Assembly (NCBI GenBank): GCA_013397435.1
Contig: VZRG01001577.1
Span: 16,844 to 80,843 of the forward strand
Reading direction: 5' to 3'
Source: Erythrocercus mccallii
Lineage: Eukaryota; Chordata; Aves; Passeriformes; Dicruridae
DNA: 64,000 bases
Shown here: positions 13,001 to 26,000 of the stretch, piece after piece
How the letters are laid out: each line of letters begins with the position of its first letter
Numbering within the stretch: position 1 is the stretch's first letter
The notes under the pieces: generated by a model
Databases searched by the model: none
Told to the model about the DNA's origin: nothing
The model's input: the letters and a program-made list of their open reading frames with translations, nothing else
Position numbers and translations under genes: made by a program

Positions 13001-16000
13001 GCTTGGAGGACAGATGTTGCTTGCAAATGCTTTTTTTTAAAAGAAGGAAAATAACAGGAGGGAGGGGAGGGGAGCCCTCTGGAGCAGCTCAGACTGCTCT
13101 CTCCTCCCAGAGAGCCCTGCCAGGCAATGCGGATGTGCTGGCCGTGGCATCGCTCCTCAGAGCTCGGGGTCTTTATGGGAACTGCTCACTACACTGCAAA
13201 CGCAATCAGCTTCTTACGAGTCTCCGTAGTGGAATAACAAACTACAGGATTCATAATATCTAGAGACCAGTGGCTACATTTTGATTTCCAAGCTTTTGAA
13301 ACCTCTGTGCGCAAACAAACTCTTCAAAACAAATGCAAATTTGGCAGTTTATGCAGCAGTGAAAGCCACTTGGGGGGATTAAAGGCTGATGTACTATCAG
13401 CTGAAGAAATGAGTAGCCCTGAAACACAGAAATAGAGCTCCAACATTTGTGTATTGATCCTCTATAAACTAGTGCTGAAAGTAGATTCTGAAGGACACCA
13501 ATTCCTGCATTTTTAAGCCTTTTTTTTTTAAGTAGGAGGAAGCTGAAGAGATTTGACTGCCTGAATGCCGTGAATCCGATTTTCACAAGCAGACCCTGAG
13601 TTTTAGAAGCACAGCCTGTAGCACACAAGCTCCCAATGACACTGTTAATATGTACCAATACCAAATCTACCAAAGCCAATGGGAGTCTTTGAGGCTCCAT
13701 CAAAAATTAAGTATTTTATTTACATTTTTCTGCTTGCTTTAGAGAACTGATTCACTGCACAGTGTGATGCATTTGCAGATACTCCTCCATCTCTGCATCC
13801 TTAAGTGATGGAGTTGTCTGAATCCTGTGTGTTTGTTCTCTACTATGGATACCTCACCTGCGCATCAGGATGAGAACTTCCAGCTGCCAGAAAGCTTAAA
13901 AACATAATTTCAGAAACTACCGAAAAATTTAGGCTACAACAACCTGAATACCATTCAAATTAGCCTGTCTCCTTTGAGACAGCCTGCCAGCCTAGCAAGA
14001 ATAAAAACCAACTTTAACTTCTGTACATTGTGCTGCAGAATACTGTTATCTCCAAGACATTTTGTTCACTTCTTGAGGAGGCCTTATCAGGGAGGCACAG
14101 TATGTTAGAAAGCCCAAATAACCGTGCTCCCAAAATGCGTGTGCATGTGTGTGGGTATGCATCCACTAGCACGACTGAAATAGATTTAAAAATACTTCCA
14201 CGTAGCCAAAAAAAGCTGGAAGGTGGCTGGTAATTATAAGTACATTACAAGTAGACCACACATGGGGGGGGTTGTTAAAACATTCATATAAATTATATCA
14301 ACCAGCACAGAAAGGAGGAAAAGAAACACTGAGGACATCAAAAACGACACTTCTATAACTGATACACATGAGAACTAAATCATGGCAAAACAGCACCTTT
14401 AAAAACAATGACTAAAATGTCATCCTAAAATTAATTCCATCTATAGTTCTGCTGCCTCTGTAAATGCACATGATCAAATTAATGATTAATGATGTATTTT
14501 GAGGACAGAGGATAAACCAGAGAGCCAAAGGAACCCATGGAATGTAAATACACAGGGAGATTTTTCTTCTGGAGGAAATAAGGTATTGCCAAAGAACTGG
14601 AGTACCATGTGTTGTAAAGATTCTTTTAATTGTGTGGTTAAATGTGGAGGTTCAACAGCTTCTGGGGTGTGATGAGAAAACGGGTCTGATGAAATTTTCT
14701 CCCTCAAAGGATAGCACAGGCTGTATGGTAGTTCTGGAGTGCCTGACCTACATGCCAGCAGAGCCAGCACGACACTGTTTTGTACAGAAATCTCCAGTCA
14801 TGGTGCCTTGGGACAGAGGAATTAGAAAAAGAATTAGGATAATCTTTCCAAGCAGAAGATTTAAAGTCTGCTACAGTTATTCTCGATCGATCCCCAAAAG
14901 ATTGCCAAGAAGTGTGTATCTTAAAACTGCTGCTAATTAGGAGGTTTTAAGACACTGTTATAAAACACCTTCTGCTTGGCTTGTAAGGGAAACCATTTAG
15001 ACTTGTAGTATAGAGAACAAAACAGTCATAAAACGTTATTTGTAGCTTCTATTATATTACCATTACACTATGTTATCACCAGCATAGTTACATACCTAAC
15101 ATAAAACCATTTAATGAAATGTTTGAACTTTCAGGAGACCTACTGGCAACCTTCTTATTTTTAGCAACGGGGCTGACATTTCTTGTTTGCTGCAATACAA
15201 ACAATAATAATTACACATTGAGATGTTAATGGGCAAGAAAACTAATATTTAGTGCTGCTCTCTGTTCAGGACCACTCACACAAATACAGAGTCCAGGATT
15301 CGTAATTTAAGAGGGCTTTGTTGTTGCTTGGATAAATAATTTATTTACTTAGTTATTATTTGTCCTGCATGGGATTTTGAAGTTTAGATTAGAAGCAGTG
15401 ACAGACAAGCAAACAGGCTGCCCAAATGAAACAGGCTGCTCTACAAACTGGAGAACTCAATGTTCTTTTCATTCCTGTAAGAATGGAACAACCTTTGAAA
15501 AGTTTTCATCATCAGTTTGCACTCTGTGCAGCGTGGCTGTTCTAAAACATATATCTGGAATGTGCTACATCTAAATGCAGGCCATGATGTTGTCTGAAGA
15601 TTGATTTTATTAGCCTGTAAGGATGGCTAATCTTGCCTGGCCAAACCGCATGACCTTTAACTATTTCTTAAGTGGGAGCTACAGAAAGCCTGTCCCAGAC
15701 AATTACTTGAGATGTCAATAAGAAAGGGCAAAGAATAATGAAAATGTTTCCTTATTTTTCATGCTTTTTCTCCTCCTTTGTGTTATTTGCGTTTTCCTCC
15801 TTGCTGTTTGTCTGCACCTCACTGGTGAGCTATAACTCTGCTTTTCAACGCTGCTATCCAAACTCGAGTTCTCTGGGATGGTTTACAGTCTTTGGTATTC
15901 ACACCGAAAAGCACCATGAACCACAGGCAGATCTGAAAAAACATTCAGAAATAACTGTTGTCCCAATAACAGAGTTTTGTGGGATGATTTATTCAATTTT

Positions 16001-19000
16001 CTGTTTGTTTGCTTGCCATGGCTGCCAGAAGAAGCTTTCTTTAAGACTTCTGTAAATGGGGAAAACCACTGCAGGTTTAGGTAAACACAATTAGGCCTGA
16101 TCACGAGGCAATTACAACATCCCATTTCCAGTGAGTAAAGAGCATGCAGACAGCAGGTCTGACTTGACTTTCCATTTGAAATCTCAGCTGCTCTGATGTC
16201 TTTATGTCTCTTTTTTTACATGTTTTCTCATGATAATTTAGGATTAGCAGCCTTGAGAATCAAATCGGAGAACAAAGTTTCATGAGCCTAAATTTAATTC
16301 TGACTTGGTTCTGATCCAATGCCTTTGTACACTCGCCAACTGTGCCATACAACATCACTGAGAAGAGGATCATTGAGTGATCTTTTAGGTCCTGCAGGTT
16401 TTATTTTCTTGATGAAAAATGGAAAAAAAAAGAGAATTATGTGGCCTCAGCACATTTCAAAATATTTGACTAAGAGTTTAATATTACAGGATTTATCTTT
16501 TAGATCCACTAAAGCGATTGTATCTTAATACTGAATCCCTGAAAACACCTGCTTTATGAGAGGGACTGGGTCAACTCTTGGTCATGAAAGAGCAGAGAGA
16601 TTGACAAAGCATGTCAATTATTGCAGCATGCCTGTGACTTAGAGCTGTGCCAGCTTTGCTTTAGAAACCACTGGAGTACAAAAAGAAAAGAAAAAGGCCA
16701 TTAACATTAGAGGAGGAAAAAAAAGTACGCAGGGAGATGTTAGTCAACTCAAATGCAACAATTTACTGATCAGCCATAAATCCTGGGGCAAACCTCTCCT
16801 CCACTCTGAACCAATCCATGGGCATGTCCAACTCCCTCCATGGCTATTTCCTGCTATCTCTCCCAGGGGTGATGTTTGCATTAGAGCTGTCACTGCAGGC
16901 GACAGCTTATTCCACTTTCCCAGTGAAATACTCCTTGAGGAGTGTCTGTGTGCAAATAATGAGGGCGCAGTAAATTCCCACCCCATCTCAGCACACGCTC
17001 CCGTTTGATCTCTGTTAACCTTTTAGACACAATACAGAAAACACTTGGAGCAGCCACCCCCTCCCCTCTGAGAAATGACCAGCCTGCCACAAGGTGTGGA
17101 CAAAGCTGCTCCCCCTGCGATCTGCCCCAGTGTCCAGCTGTGCCAGCACCTCTGCACACCCCCAAGAGCACCACCCTGTGTCCATGCTCCCTGGGCCCTG
17201 CACTGCCACATGTGAGCTGGGGATGGGTTATGACAAACGTGGCACAACTTGATTTTGGGGTGGCTGGAGCGAGCAGGGAGATCCAAGTAGGAGCTACGAG
17301 TCTGCCTGGAGGAGCCTGTTTCAAGCTGGATCAAGGTTAACCTCATTCCCAATGCTCAAGCACTGCAGCTGATATCAGAGCAGAGAAGGAGGGAAAATAG
17401 CAGAGCCTGCTGGATGTGGTAGGAGACAGTGCTGTGTATTAGGGGGAGGCCAGAGGAGAGAAATGGTGCAATTCAGAGGGAACACTGGCTTTCTGTGAAA
17501 AGGATTAATGCAAGAAAGCCACGGGTTTAAAATAGCCTAATTGACCCAGGCATAATGTAGTTCACAGTCACATGGTGAAAGTCAGGCAGTATTTGAATGC
17601 CTCCTCATCATTTAATATAACATTTCTGCTAATAGAATATTTAAATCCTATTTTATCAAAATCTCATCACTCAAGTGTAGGAGCCTTCTCCATTGCTGGA
17701 GCATACAGTGTTATAAATTCATGAAGGTCGTAATTATGAGCAGCTTCAACACTGCAAATGTGTTTGGCAAAGATATTATGCCCTTTCTAAACAAGATTTG
17801 AGTGACTACAGCCCACATTCAGAGTTACAGGGCTTTTCATGTGCCTTGCAAGGAGCAGACTGTTCCCTTTTCTCCAAGATTCCCACTTGGACAGAAATGT
17901 CCCATGGCCAGGAGGTCACCCCAAAACCACCACTGCCACTTCCCCCAACAAGCAGGCACAGAAGAATAATCCTGCTCTCTCACTATCGATACAGGAGAAG
18001 TGGCATGTTCAAATCCTTATTTAACTCAGCCATTTCACACCTGAATAATTAGTCAGGCAGGAGATAATTTCCCAGGACACGAGTACTGATAACCTGTAAG
18101 TGCAACTCAAGTGTCCCCAGACCAGCACTGTGGGGGACTTGGTGGCCACAGCACAACCCTGGCAAGCTTTCCTCTCTCTCAGGAAATAACACTTTTTTAT
18201 CCCACTTTTCTTTCTTTGATAGGCAAACAGCTTCTCTGCCCAGCTCTAAACTGAGAATGTTGCTCCAGGATCACTGCTGAGCTGCTGTTTCAGGCAGAGC
18301 TCAGGTGTGAGCTGACCTTGGTGCTCCTGGGTCCCTTCCTGGTCCCTTCCTGGCACTGCCTGTTCAGCTGAACCCCTCTCTGTGGTGCTGGGATCATGCA
18401 AGGCTCAGCTCCAAGCTGGACATCTGAGCAGTGCCCACAACACTGCAAAACACAGCCCTTGGTACAGATCCCACACAGGCCAGGTTTGCTGGAACCGATG
18501 GTAATGCCAAGGGCACAGAACAGTTCATGTTTTCCTCTCTGGAACACCTGGGCAATCTAAAAAAGATTCACTTTGGGCAGCTGAGTTGCTCTGTATTTGC
18601 ATTATAAGCGAGGAGATGAAATTTTTGTGACAGTTTTACACAGGGCTGGCTCTGAGCTAAGGCTGCTGTGTGGGGAAGTGGTTTGGGAGGCTGTGACAAA
18701 ATCAACTCTGCTCCCTACGGCCTCATTCAGGCATTTCTAAGCCCTGGAAAACCAGCCTGGCTGCTGTGACTGCTACCATAGCAGAGATTGAAAAAACAGA
18801 ACTGCAAAATGGTCGTGCCAAAGCCCAGGACCACTTCCACTCACATCCATCTCTCCCTGCAGAGCCACAGCTGATCCTCCACCCTCATCCCAGCTCCATC
18901 TTCTCTCCTGTGGTGAATCCACCCACAGTCTTGGGAAGCCCTGAGCTGCCTCTGGTTTACAATTCTCCTTACAGGAATTAGCAGAATCTGAGAAGTTAAA

Positions 19001-20000
19001 AAAAAATGCGTAAGAGATTTATTCTTCAGCCAAATCTAAAATTATTTTCCGATTGGATTCTCCTTCCATGGGGCAAACTGACCAAGCAGTTGAAGACATC
19101 TGCATAAAAAACCAAATGGAAATAAGTGGCAGAGTCAAGACTACATTCCCAGAGATTAAGATAATACATTTTTACATCCTTGTGCTTTGTGCACTTTAAC
19201 CTGTGCAGGAACAAAACATGGCCGTGTGGTTTTCCATGCTCTCCATTTGCTTTCTGTGACCCATCACTGTGCTGGTGTGCATCACAAACATTTCATGCTC
19301 AGACAACCAAGTTCATCCACCAGTTACACCCCCATGTGAGGGTAAACAAGAACAAAAAACAAGTCCACATGGTAGCTGAGAAGTTAATGCCTACTATTTA
19401 GCATTCCACAGCACACTAACACATCTTCATAACCTATTTATTTTACCAAATTTTCCCTTATGTTCAATAAGAACATAGTTTTTATACAACCCTCATAGCA
19501 AATTCCAACGATTTTCCAGTTCTACAACTGCTCTAAGACTACTGAAATCAGCAGCAACTTCCAAACGGTTCTAACTGGATACTATTTGATATGAATTTTC
19601 TTATGAATATCAGAAAGAGCTGCTTGTATTTGAAAAGGCTCATTGCTAAATAAATCAGATATAGTCATACCTAGTAAGATTGTCATGGTACAGTGTTAGG
19701 GGTGAACACCCTTTTCATTCAGATCTTAACTTTTGCACACAACTGTCAGCTCTGTAACTTTTCTATTTCTATCATCAATGGTAAAATCTGTCATGAAACA
19801 CAATGAAAAATCACATTTGAGATAAGAAGATCTGCAGAAGCAAAAGGCAGCACACATAAAAGCTACTGCACTAGGTTTTTTCTTCATGGTCATGACTTCT
19901 AAGGTTGCTTTCCAGCAGGATATATTCTTAAAAGTCTTTTGTTCACATTCTTTATTCTCTTCTTACTTGCAAACACTTAACAAGAATCAAAGTCAACCAG
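10001..20000 (-). other. CDH4: CDH4 intron 4, further segment
   Basis: This is non-coding sequence with little structure that I can name. It includes a G-rich purine run at 13057-13073, a trace of the fold-back repeat at 13669-13690, and a GC-richer block around 17040-17340 whose overlapping open frames on both strands are low-complexity and look accidental. No exon or recognisable mobile element was found. Confidence 0.75.
13669..13690. repeat. Fold-back repeat trace
   Basis: ACCAAAGCCAATGGGAGTCT resembles the central part of the dispersed fold-back family (atccaaagcccattgaagtcaatgggagtctt), with an internal deletion. It is short and diverged. Confidence 0.35.
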
Positions 20001-20981
20001 CCACACAAAGAAATAGCCAAAATGCTCAGATGCAAATAAAGGTTTGAGATATGTATTTTTTAATAATCAAAGCAAGCTTCTCGGGTCTGAAGTACAAAAT
20101 TCTCAAAGAAAAAACCTTAAACTTTTGGTATCTAGCTAGGAATGTTGTGCAAGGGGGCACAGGCTGACAAGTAAATATTGAATTATACAGAGCCTTTTGT
20201 TAATATTTATGTTCATGCTCCAGATAGTCTAATAGAACTGATCAGATCTGCACTTTAAGACAAAACTATAAACATGCTTTTTACAACTGGTCTCTCTGCT
20301 GAAAGATGAGGTTTAGTGAAATGAAAATATTCCACAGTTACAGCCTTTTGCTTACAGGAGTGTCCACAGTATTGAGCTCTTTAGTCATTTCTTGCCAGAG
20401 AGACAAGGAAATCCAACCTAACAAAAAATCCCTGAACAACTTGACTCTTTGACTGAAAAAAAAAAAAGAATATTTGCAGCTTGGCTTCCTCAAACTAAAA
20501 TGATTTGGTTTGGTTATCTTCCCATTATGAAGCAAACACAAATTCAGAAGCTCGGGCAACTCTTGTTGTGGTGGAACCAAGGACACAGCAGCCTGTCCCT
20601 GGGAAAAGGTGGCTGTATCAGGACAGAGGGAACGGGTTCAGCCTTTGGAAAAGCTGTGCATAATGACCATGGCACGTCCCATGGAGATTTCTGAACCACC
20701 TGTGCTGAGCCTGGGACAGCCATAGCCCCAGAGATGGATGGAAAACTGGGTGGTGGGATAAAATGATCCAGGAGGGACTTGGAAGTGCAGAGAAAGTCTC
20801 CATTTAACCCTTCCTCGTAAGCCACCACTTCCAGCCAGCACTAAGCAGAATCTGACTCTATAAAGTGGCTTTTGGAAGGCTTTTGTAGCTATAAATGTAC
20901 CAGAAGAGAATTCCAAAGAAGGAAGTGCAAGTTGTTAAACTAACATGACAAAAACCAACATAACCCACTGAGCTTTAGAAG

Positions 20982-21030
20982 CTGAAATCAATTGAAGCCT
21001 TTCCATTGACTTCAGTGAGCGCTGGATCAG
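20982..21030. repeat. Fold-back repeat copy, best preserved in the window
   Basis: CTGAAATCAATTGAA (20982-20996) pairs with TTCCATTGACTTCAG (21001-21015) at 13 of 15 positions across a 4-nt loop. It is followed by GCGCTGGATCAGG, the usual outer part of the family. This is the clearest hairpin of the set and defines the core motif used to recognise the other copies. Confidence 0.65.
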
Positions 21031-23010
21031 GATTTAAAGAGATTACAATTCTGAAGTTCATCTCTGTTGCAGTTCAGACTTTTTCTTTTGTTTCACATCA
21101 CATTAAAGATGCAGCATCTCTCTTCCTAATGCTCTGAAATATAGTATGATCTATAAGAGAACAGAAAACAGAACTAAAGGGGGGAAAAAACCCTCCTACA
21201 CCTCATTAAGATCTAAAGTTTGTCCTTAATGTGTGCATGAACTCCGAATGAGAGTCTAAATGGAGACTTTTTTTCCTGCTACAGGGTAAAGTGATTATAA
21301 ATGTCTCTGTGCAAAAGCTTAGTGGTATTTTATGCAGCTGGCACTGCAGAGTTTGAAACAAATCCAAGAAAACAGATTGTATCTTTAAGGTTAGAAATCA
21401 AACTTTCCCTTGCTGGAGTGCACATTTGCTGGTAACGGGCTGGGCTCTGACACCAGCAGCAATGCAAACAGGAACTCTGCCACTTCCAAGTGTGTTGCTG
21501 TCTGTATTCCCTATGGCCTCTTCATTCCACTCCTAAACCATCATTAAATGGACATTATAAAGTCATTTCTTGTAGCTTTCTGCTTTGGGTACTGACCATT
21601 TTTTTTTTCCTCTAATACCCATTCAGAAGTGTGCCAGACATCTTTTCCTTAAGCTTTTTAACCTACATTCTCCTACAGACCTGCAAACACCGTTGATGAC
21701 TTTGTCCATCAGCAAAAGCAGCAGCTTCAGTTTACAGGTAGAAATAGCCCAAGCTGCTAAACATCAGTTACAATAAACCTCATGCAAGAATAGAGATAGC
21801 CTCATCCACAGGCTGCAATTCTTCCCAGACTTTGGAGGTATTTCAATGCCAAGCATATATTTTGCATATGTTCTTTCAAGACGACTGAATTGACTCTCAA
21901 AAGCCTAAGAAATCCTATATAACCATATAATGACATCCCACTTTGCCTGCACTGCTAAACCACGCTCTCACCCAGTGAGATGGGGCTGCTCTGCAGGACT
22001 GCTGGGAACAGCAGGAGCAGGCTGCTGGATTCCTGGGACAGAGCAGCCCCGGGAGCATGGAGATTGCTCTCCACCCCTCCAGCAATCTGTGCTCAAACCG
22101 TCTGGTGATGTAGGTTAAAAACAGCCTCTCGAGGTGCACATGACTGCCCTGCAGTGGTGGGAGCCACAAAGTGGTCTGCTCTGCATGATGAACTACCCAA
22201 CGAGTGGCAGCTGGGTTCTAATTTAGCTCCCAACCAGTCCTAATGAATAACCTCATGTACAGCACAGGCCGCAGAGAAAGGATTTGTCTCCTATTCCTAG
22301 CTAGAGGCAGATGAGGAAAAATCCTATTTTTGGCTACAATTGCCGTTTGATCTTCCACAAGCAGCCCTGCTTCTAATAAAACTCCACTCAACTGCACTCA
22401 GTGGGGGCACCACGGTGGAGAGCGGAGGGCATGGAAGACGCAGGCTCGGAGAATGGCAAATGAGTCTGAGAAACAGCTGGATTTATGACCCACGGTTTGA
22501 TCCAAAGTGGTCTGTGGCCAGCAATTCCTGCTGATACTGTACAGGGCTGGCTCTCAGCTCACTCTGTGCTACTCCTGCAGATGAGGGGGCCCTGTTCTTT
22601 CCAATATCTCTGATTGCTGCTGAGAAACTTCGGCTGTGCTGTCACCTCACCTCTTGAACTTGATCCGATGTATCCAGCGCGGGTACAAAGCACATCTTCT
22701 GCCTTGGCACACAGGGCAGGGAGAGATTGCACTCTTGCAGCACATTGCTATTAGTATTCCTCACATATTTGTAAATGTCTGGGTTCAGGGAGTGTGTCAG
22801 GTTAACACACAGCTCTGTGACTAATTTCAGTGGAGCAGCTCTGTGATTACAGCCTGACTCAGCACAGGAACCCCAGCAGCTGCACAGAACCCATGCGATG
22901 CCCTCATGGGAACATCTGTGTGGGGTACTGACCTCAGCACATCACCTACTCCAACATAAAACCAGCTCCATACATTTAAGTTTCCCTGGAAGGCACTAAG
23001 GTGAAAAACA

Positions 23011-23060
23011 GGCAGATTACCCTAGAAGTTTGTAAAAAAAAAAAAAAAGGCAGATTATCC
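23011..23060 (+). repeat. Poly(A) micro-insertion flanked by 12-bp direct repeats
   Basis: GGCAGATTACCC (23011-23022) is repeated as GGCAGATTATCC (23049-23060), matching at 11 of 12 positions. Between them lie 11 nt of other sequence and a run of 15 A's (23034-23048). The layout is that of a target-site duplication around a 3' poly(A)-tailed insert, but the insert body is only 11 nt long. Confidence 0.7.
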
Positions 23061-26000
23061 ACTTGGCCTACAACCCAGGGAAGATAAGAGCAAATACACT
23101 GTATCTCCCTACTGGCATAATTCAGACCTGCAATCTCTTGTCACAGATACCTGCTCAAACATGACCTTGACTCGGTTCCTGGCAGCTCTGTGCCACTAAT
23201 AACTGATAGACAAACAGGCATATTTACTTGATGTTTACCTTTCTCTTTACATCCCTTGCCAAGGCTGATGCTCAGAACCAGGCACCCCGATTAGTTCTGC
23301 TCACCGCAGTAACCCTGTGGCCCTCATTAAAGAAAAGCTTTTGAAGAAACTGTATCCATCCCATTTTCTATCATCAGTCCTTTGTGAAAACTGGATTGAA
23401 AGCACCTTGATGGTAGATCTACCTCTCCCAGAGGTAAAATGCAAAGAGCAGAGAATGATGCTCACCAGTGGAGAGAGGAAGTGATTAAAGGACAGAGCAG
23501 GAGAAGAGAGGATGAAATGCTTGCTGGCTCTAACAGGAGATGCCGAGGATAAATGCTGAAATTCTTCATTTTCAAACAAGTCTCTTTGTTTTGTTTTCTG
23601 CTTCAACGAAATCTAGATCGCTAGTCCCAAAAGCCACAGCATGAATTACTCTGATGTCACTTGGCAATCAAAGGCAGCACCCTACTTACTGATGGTGAGA
23701 ACTGCACTGATCCTTCAAATACATTTCAAATATCTGGATCTTGCTGTCATATTTACTATTTGCATAAAACGATATTCTTCTTTAAAAAAAAAAAGGAAAG
23801 AGTTGTGGGGGGGTAGCAAAGATTAAAGGCAGTCTGTCAGTCTGCCTCTGCCTGGTTTGTATTCTCACTCGAGTGTATAAGTAATGCCTTTGATTGCTTC
23901 CACGATGGGGCTGGTGTCACCATGGCATTTGAATCACAGCACTTTCTCTTTGTATTGCTTCTGTCAGTCAGGAACAATAAAGAACTTTTTTGTTAAAGCC
24001 TTTAATTTCACGTAGTAATTACCTATTTGATCAGACAAAAGGTGCTGTGAATGAAAGTCATTTGCTTGTTTGATGTGACTGAGACTGAGTGTCACTACAG
24101 CTGCGAGACTGTCAGAGAAAACACTAGTGGCTGATTAGATAAGCAGTTCTGCCCGTGAAAAAAGGGTGAAAATGGAATGGGGGAAAAAAGTCAAGTTTTA
24201 CCTCATTTAAATACAAGGAAAATGAGAAATCCCTCAGAATATAATTAATGCAATTATCGGAAGACGCAACTTCTCTACAACTTCACTGAGGTCAACTTTC
24301 CAGCTAAAGGGTTAAACACCCTCCTGGCTCCCTCCTCTCTCCCTGCACTCCATCAGCCAAGGCCAATTTACAAAGAAACCAAGGATCTGCTTGGCACTTG
24401 CTGAACACCTGCTGCTGTTCATGTGCACATTCACACTGCGGCAGAAATCGCGCTACGAGGACATGAAGAAGCATCATCTGCTCGTGCCAAACTACTACAA
24501 TTCAGAAAAAGTTTTTGTGTTTGAAATCTGAGATGTTGTCACCTTGCCAAGCGGAGCCTTTAGGCACCTTCTGGGGCACAGAAGGAGTCCCAGGACATGG
24601 TGAGGATGGCTTCAGATTGTCCTGCTGGATTCCCCCAATTAATTTATAATAAAAATGTGAAAATCTTTGAGGCATGGCTGGACACTTAACTCAGCCAGAC
24701 CACAGCCTTGAGAACCTCCCTCCCAGTTTTCAGTTCTGGCTCCAGCATTGACCCAGCCACAGATGGGAGAGGGACCCAGACCTTGCCTTCAGACCTAATG
24801 CCCTACCTCAGCCACAGCCATTTGCCTCCCAGGGTCCATGCTGGGCTTGGGTCTCATCTCTCTGCACAATAATCAGGATTTTATGGAGAGAAGGACATTT
24901 TCTGGATGTGAAACTGATGAAATAGAACCTGCAGGATGAATTCACTCTTCTGATCATCTCGACTTCATGCCAGCAAAAGATTCATTGCACGACAGCTGAA
25001 TCATCTCTTTCCCTTTTGTACACAGAAATATGCACAAGGCAGGTGGCTCCAGCTCCCAAAAAGCTTTTCCTTCCCTCCCCTTTCTTCTTCTCGTCCTCCA
25101 TGAAAGCAGAAAACAAGGGCACTGCAATTTCCAGCAGTTCCTTACCGGTAAGTGTGATGCAGGAGCAGGGTGAAATGCAAGCTCTCATCTCTGCTCACTG
25201 CTGGCCTCTCTGCACTTGCTGGTTAGAGCTGCACATGTTTAAAACATTAACTGGAAATATTTTATTCTGTTGGATAACGTATCAAACAACACTGCAATGA
25301 AACTTTCAAGGGCTTAGAAAATGTGCCTGGAGGTACTTGAGAGGTCCTGTGGACTCCTTCAGCAGCACAGCCCAAAAAAGCCCAGAATAGTTTTTTTTCC
25401 TCCACAAGTGACTCAAGATGAGTGACTCATGTAACACGGAGGCTGAACGCCTTAATTTGTCTTTCTACTCTCTCAAACGAGGCAGAAGGTAGAAGATAAA
25501 AGGGAAGCCCTCAGCTGGCTGACAACTTAGTGCGTGTTCAGAGTGTAAGGCTACTGGAGGGATGTATGCCACGCTGAGGGAAGGCTGCAGCCACTCTGGA
25601 ACAGCCCTTGCAGCCTCTGGCAGCAGGAGGACACATCCTCAGCTCCACTCATGCAAAGAGGGGACCCTGTGCCTTCCCTGCCCTGCCTCTGGCCAGCACT
25701 GCTAGAAGAATTCATCTGTCTTGGGTGATCTGAGCTGTCCCCTGCCTTGTCCCCATGCCGTGGCTCCTGCACAGGGGTTCCTGTTCCTCCTCAGACCACA
25801 CAGCCACGGCTGGGGATTGCTTGTGAGCAGCTGCTGCTGCACCATCTCCCTTGGAGCGGCTGTAGCACTACAGACACTCTCACAAAGGCAAAGCCAACAC
25901 CACAGGGGCAACAGTTCCCTAAAAAAGCAAACAGATTATTTCCCTTTACAGGCTGCTCTCAAAATCTAATTTCACAGCATGATCAGTCACTGCACTGGAA

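Noticed and set aside
13057..13073. Second G-quadruplex candidate
   Set aside because: Only three runs of three or more G's. The fourth is GG, so it does not meet the canonical pattern.
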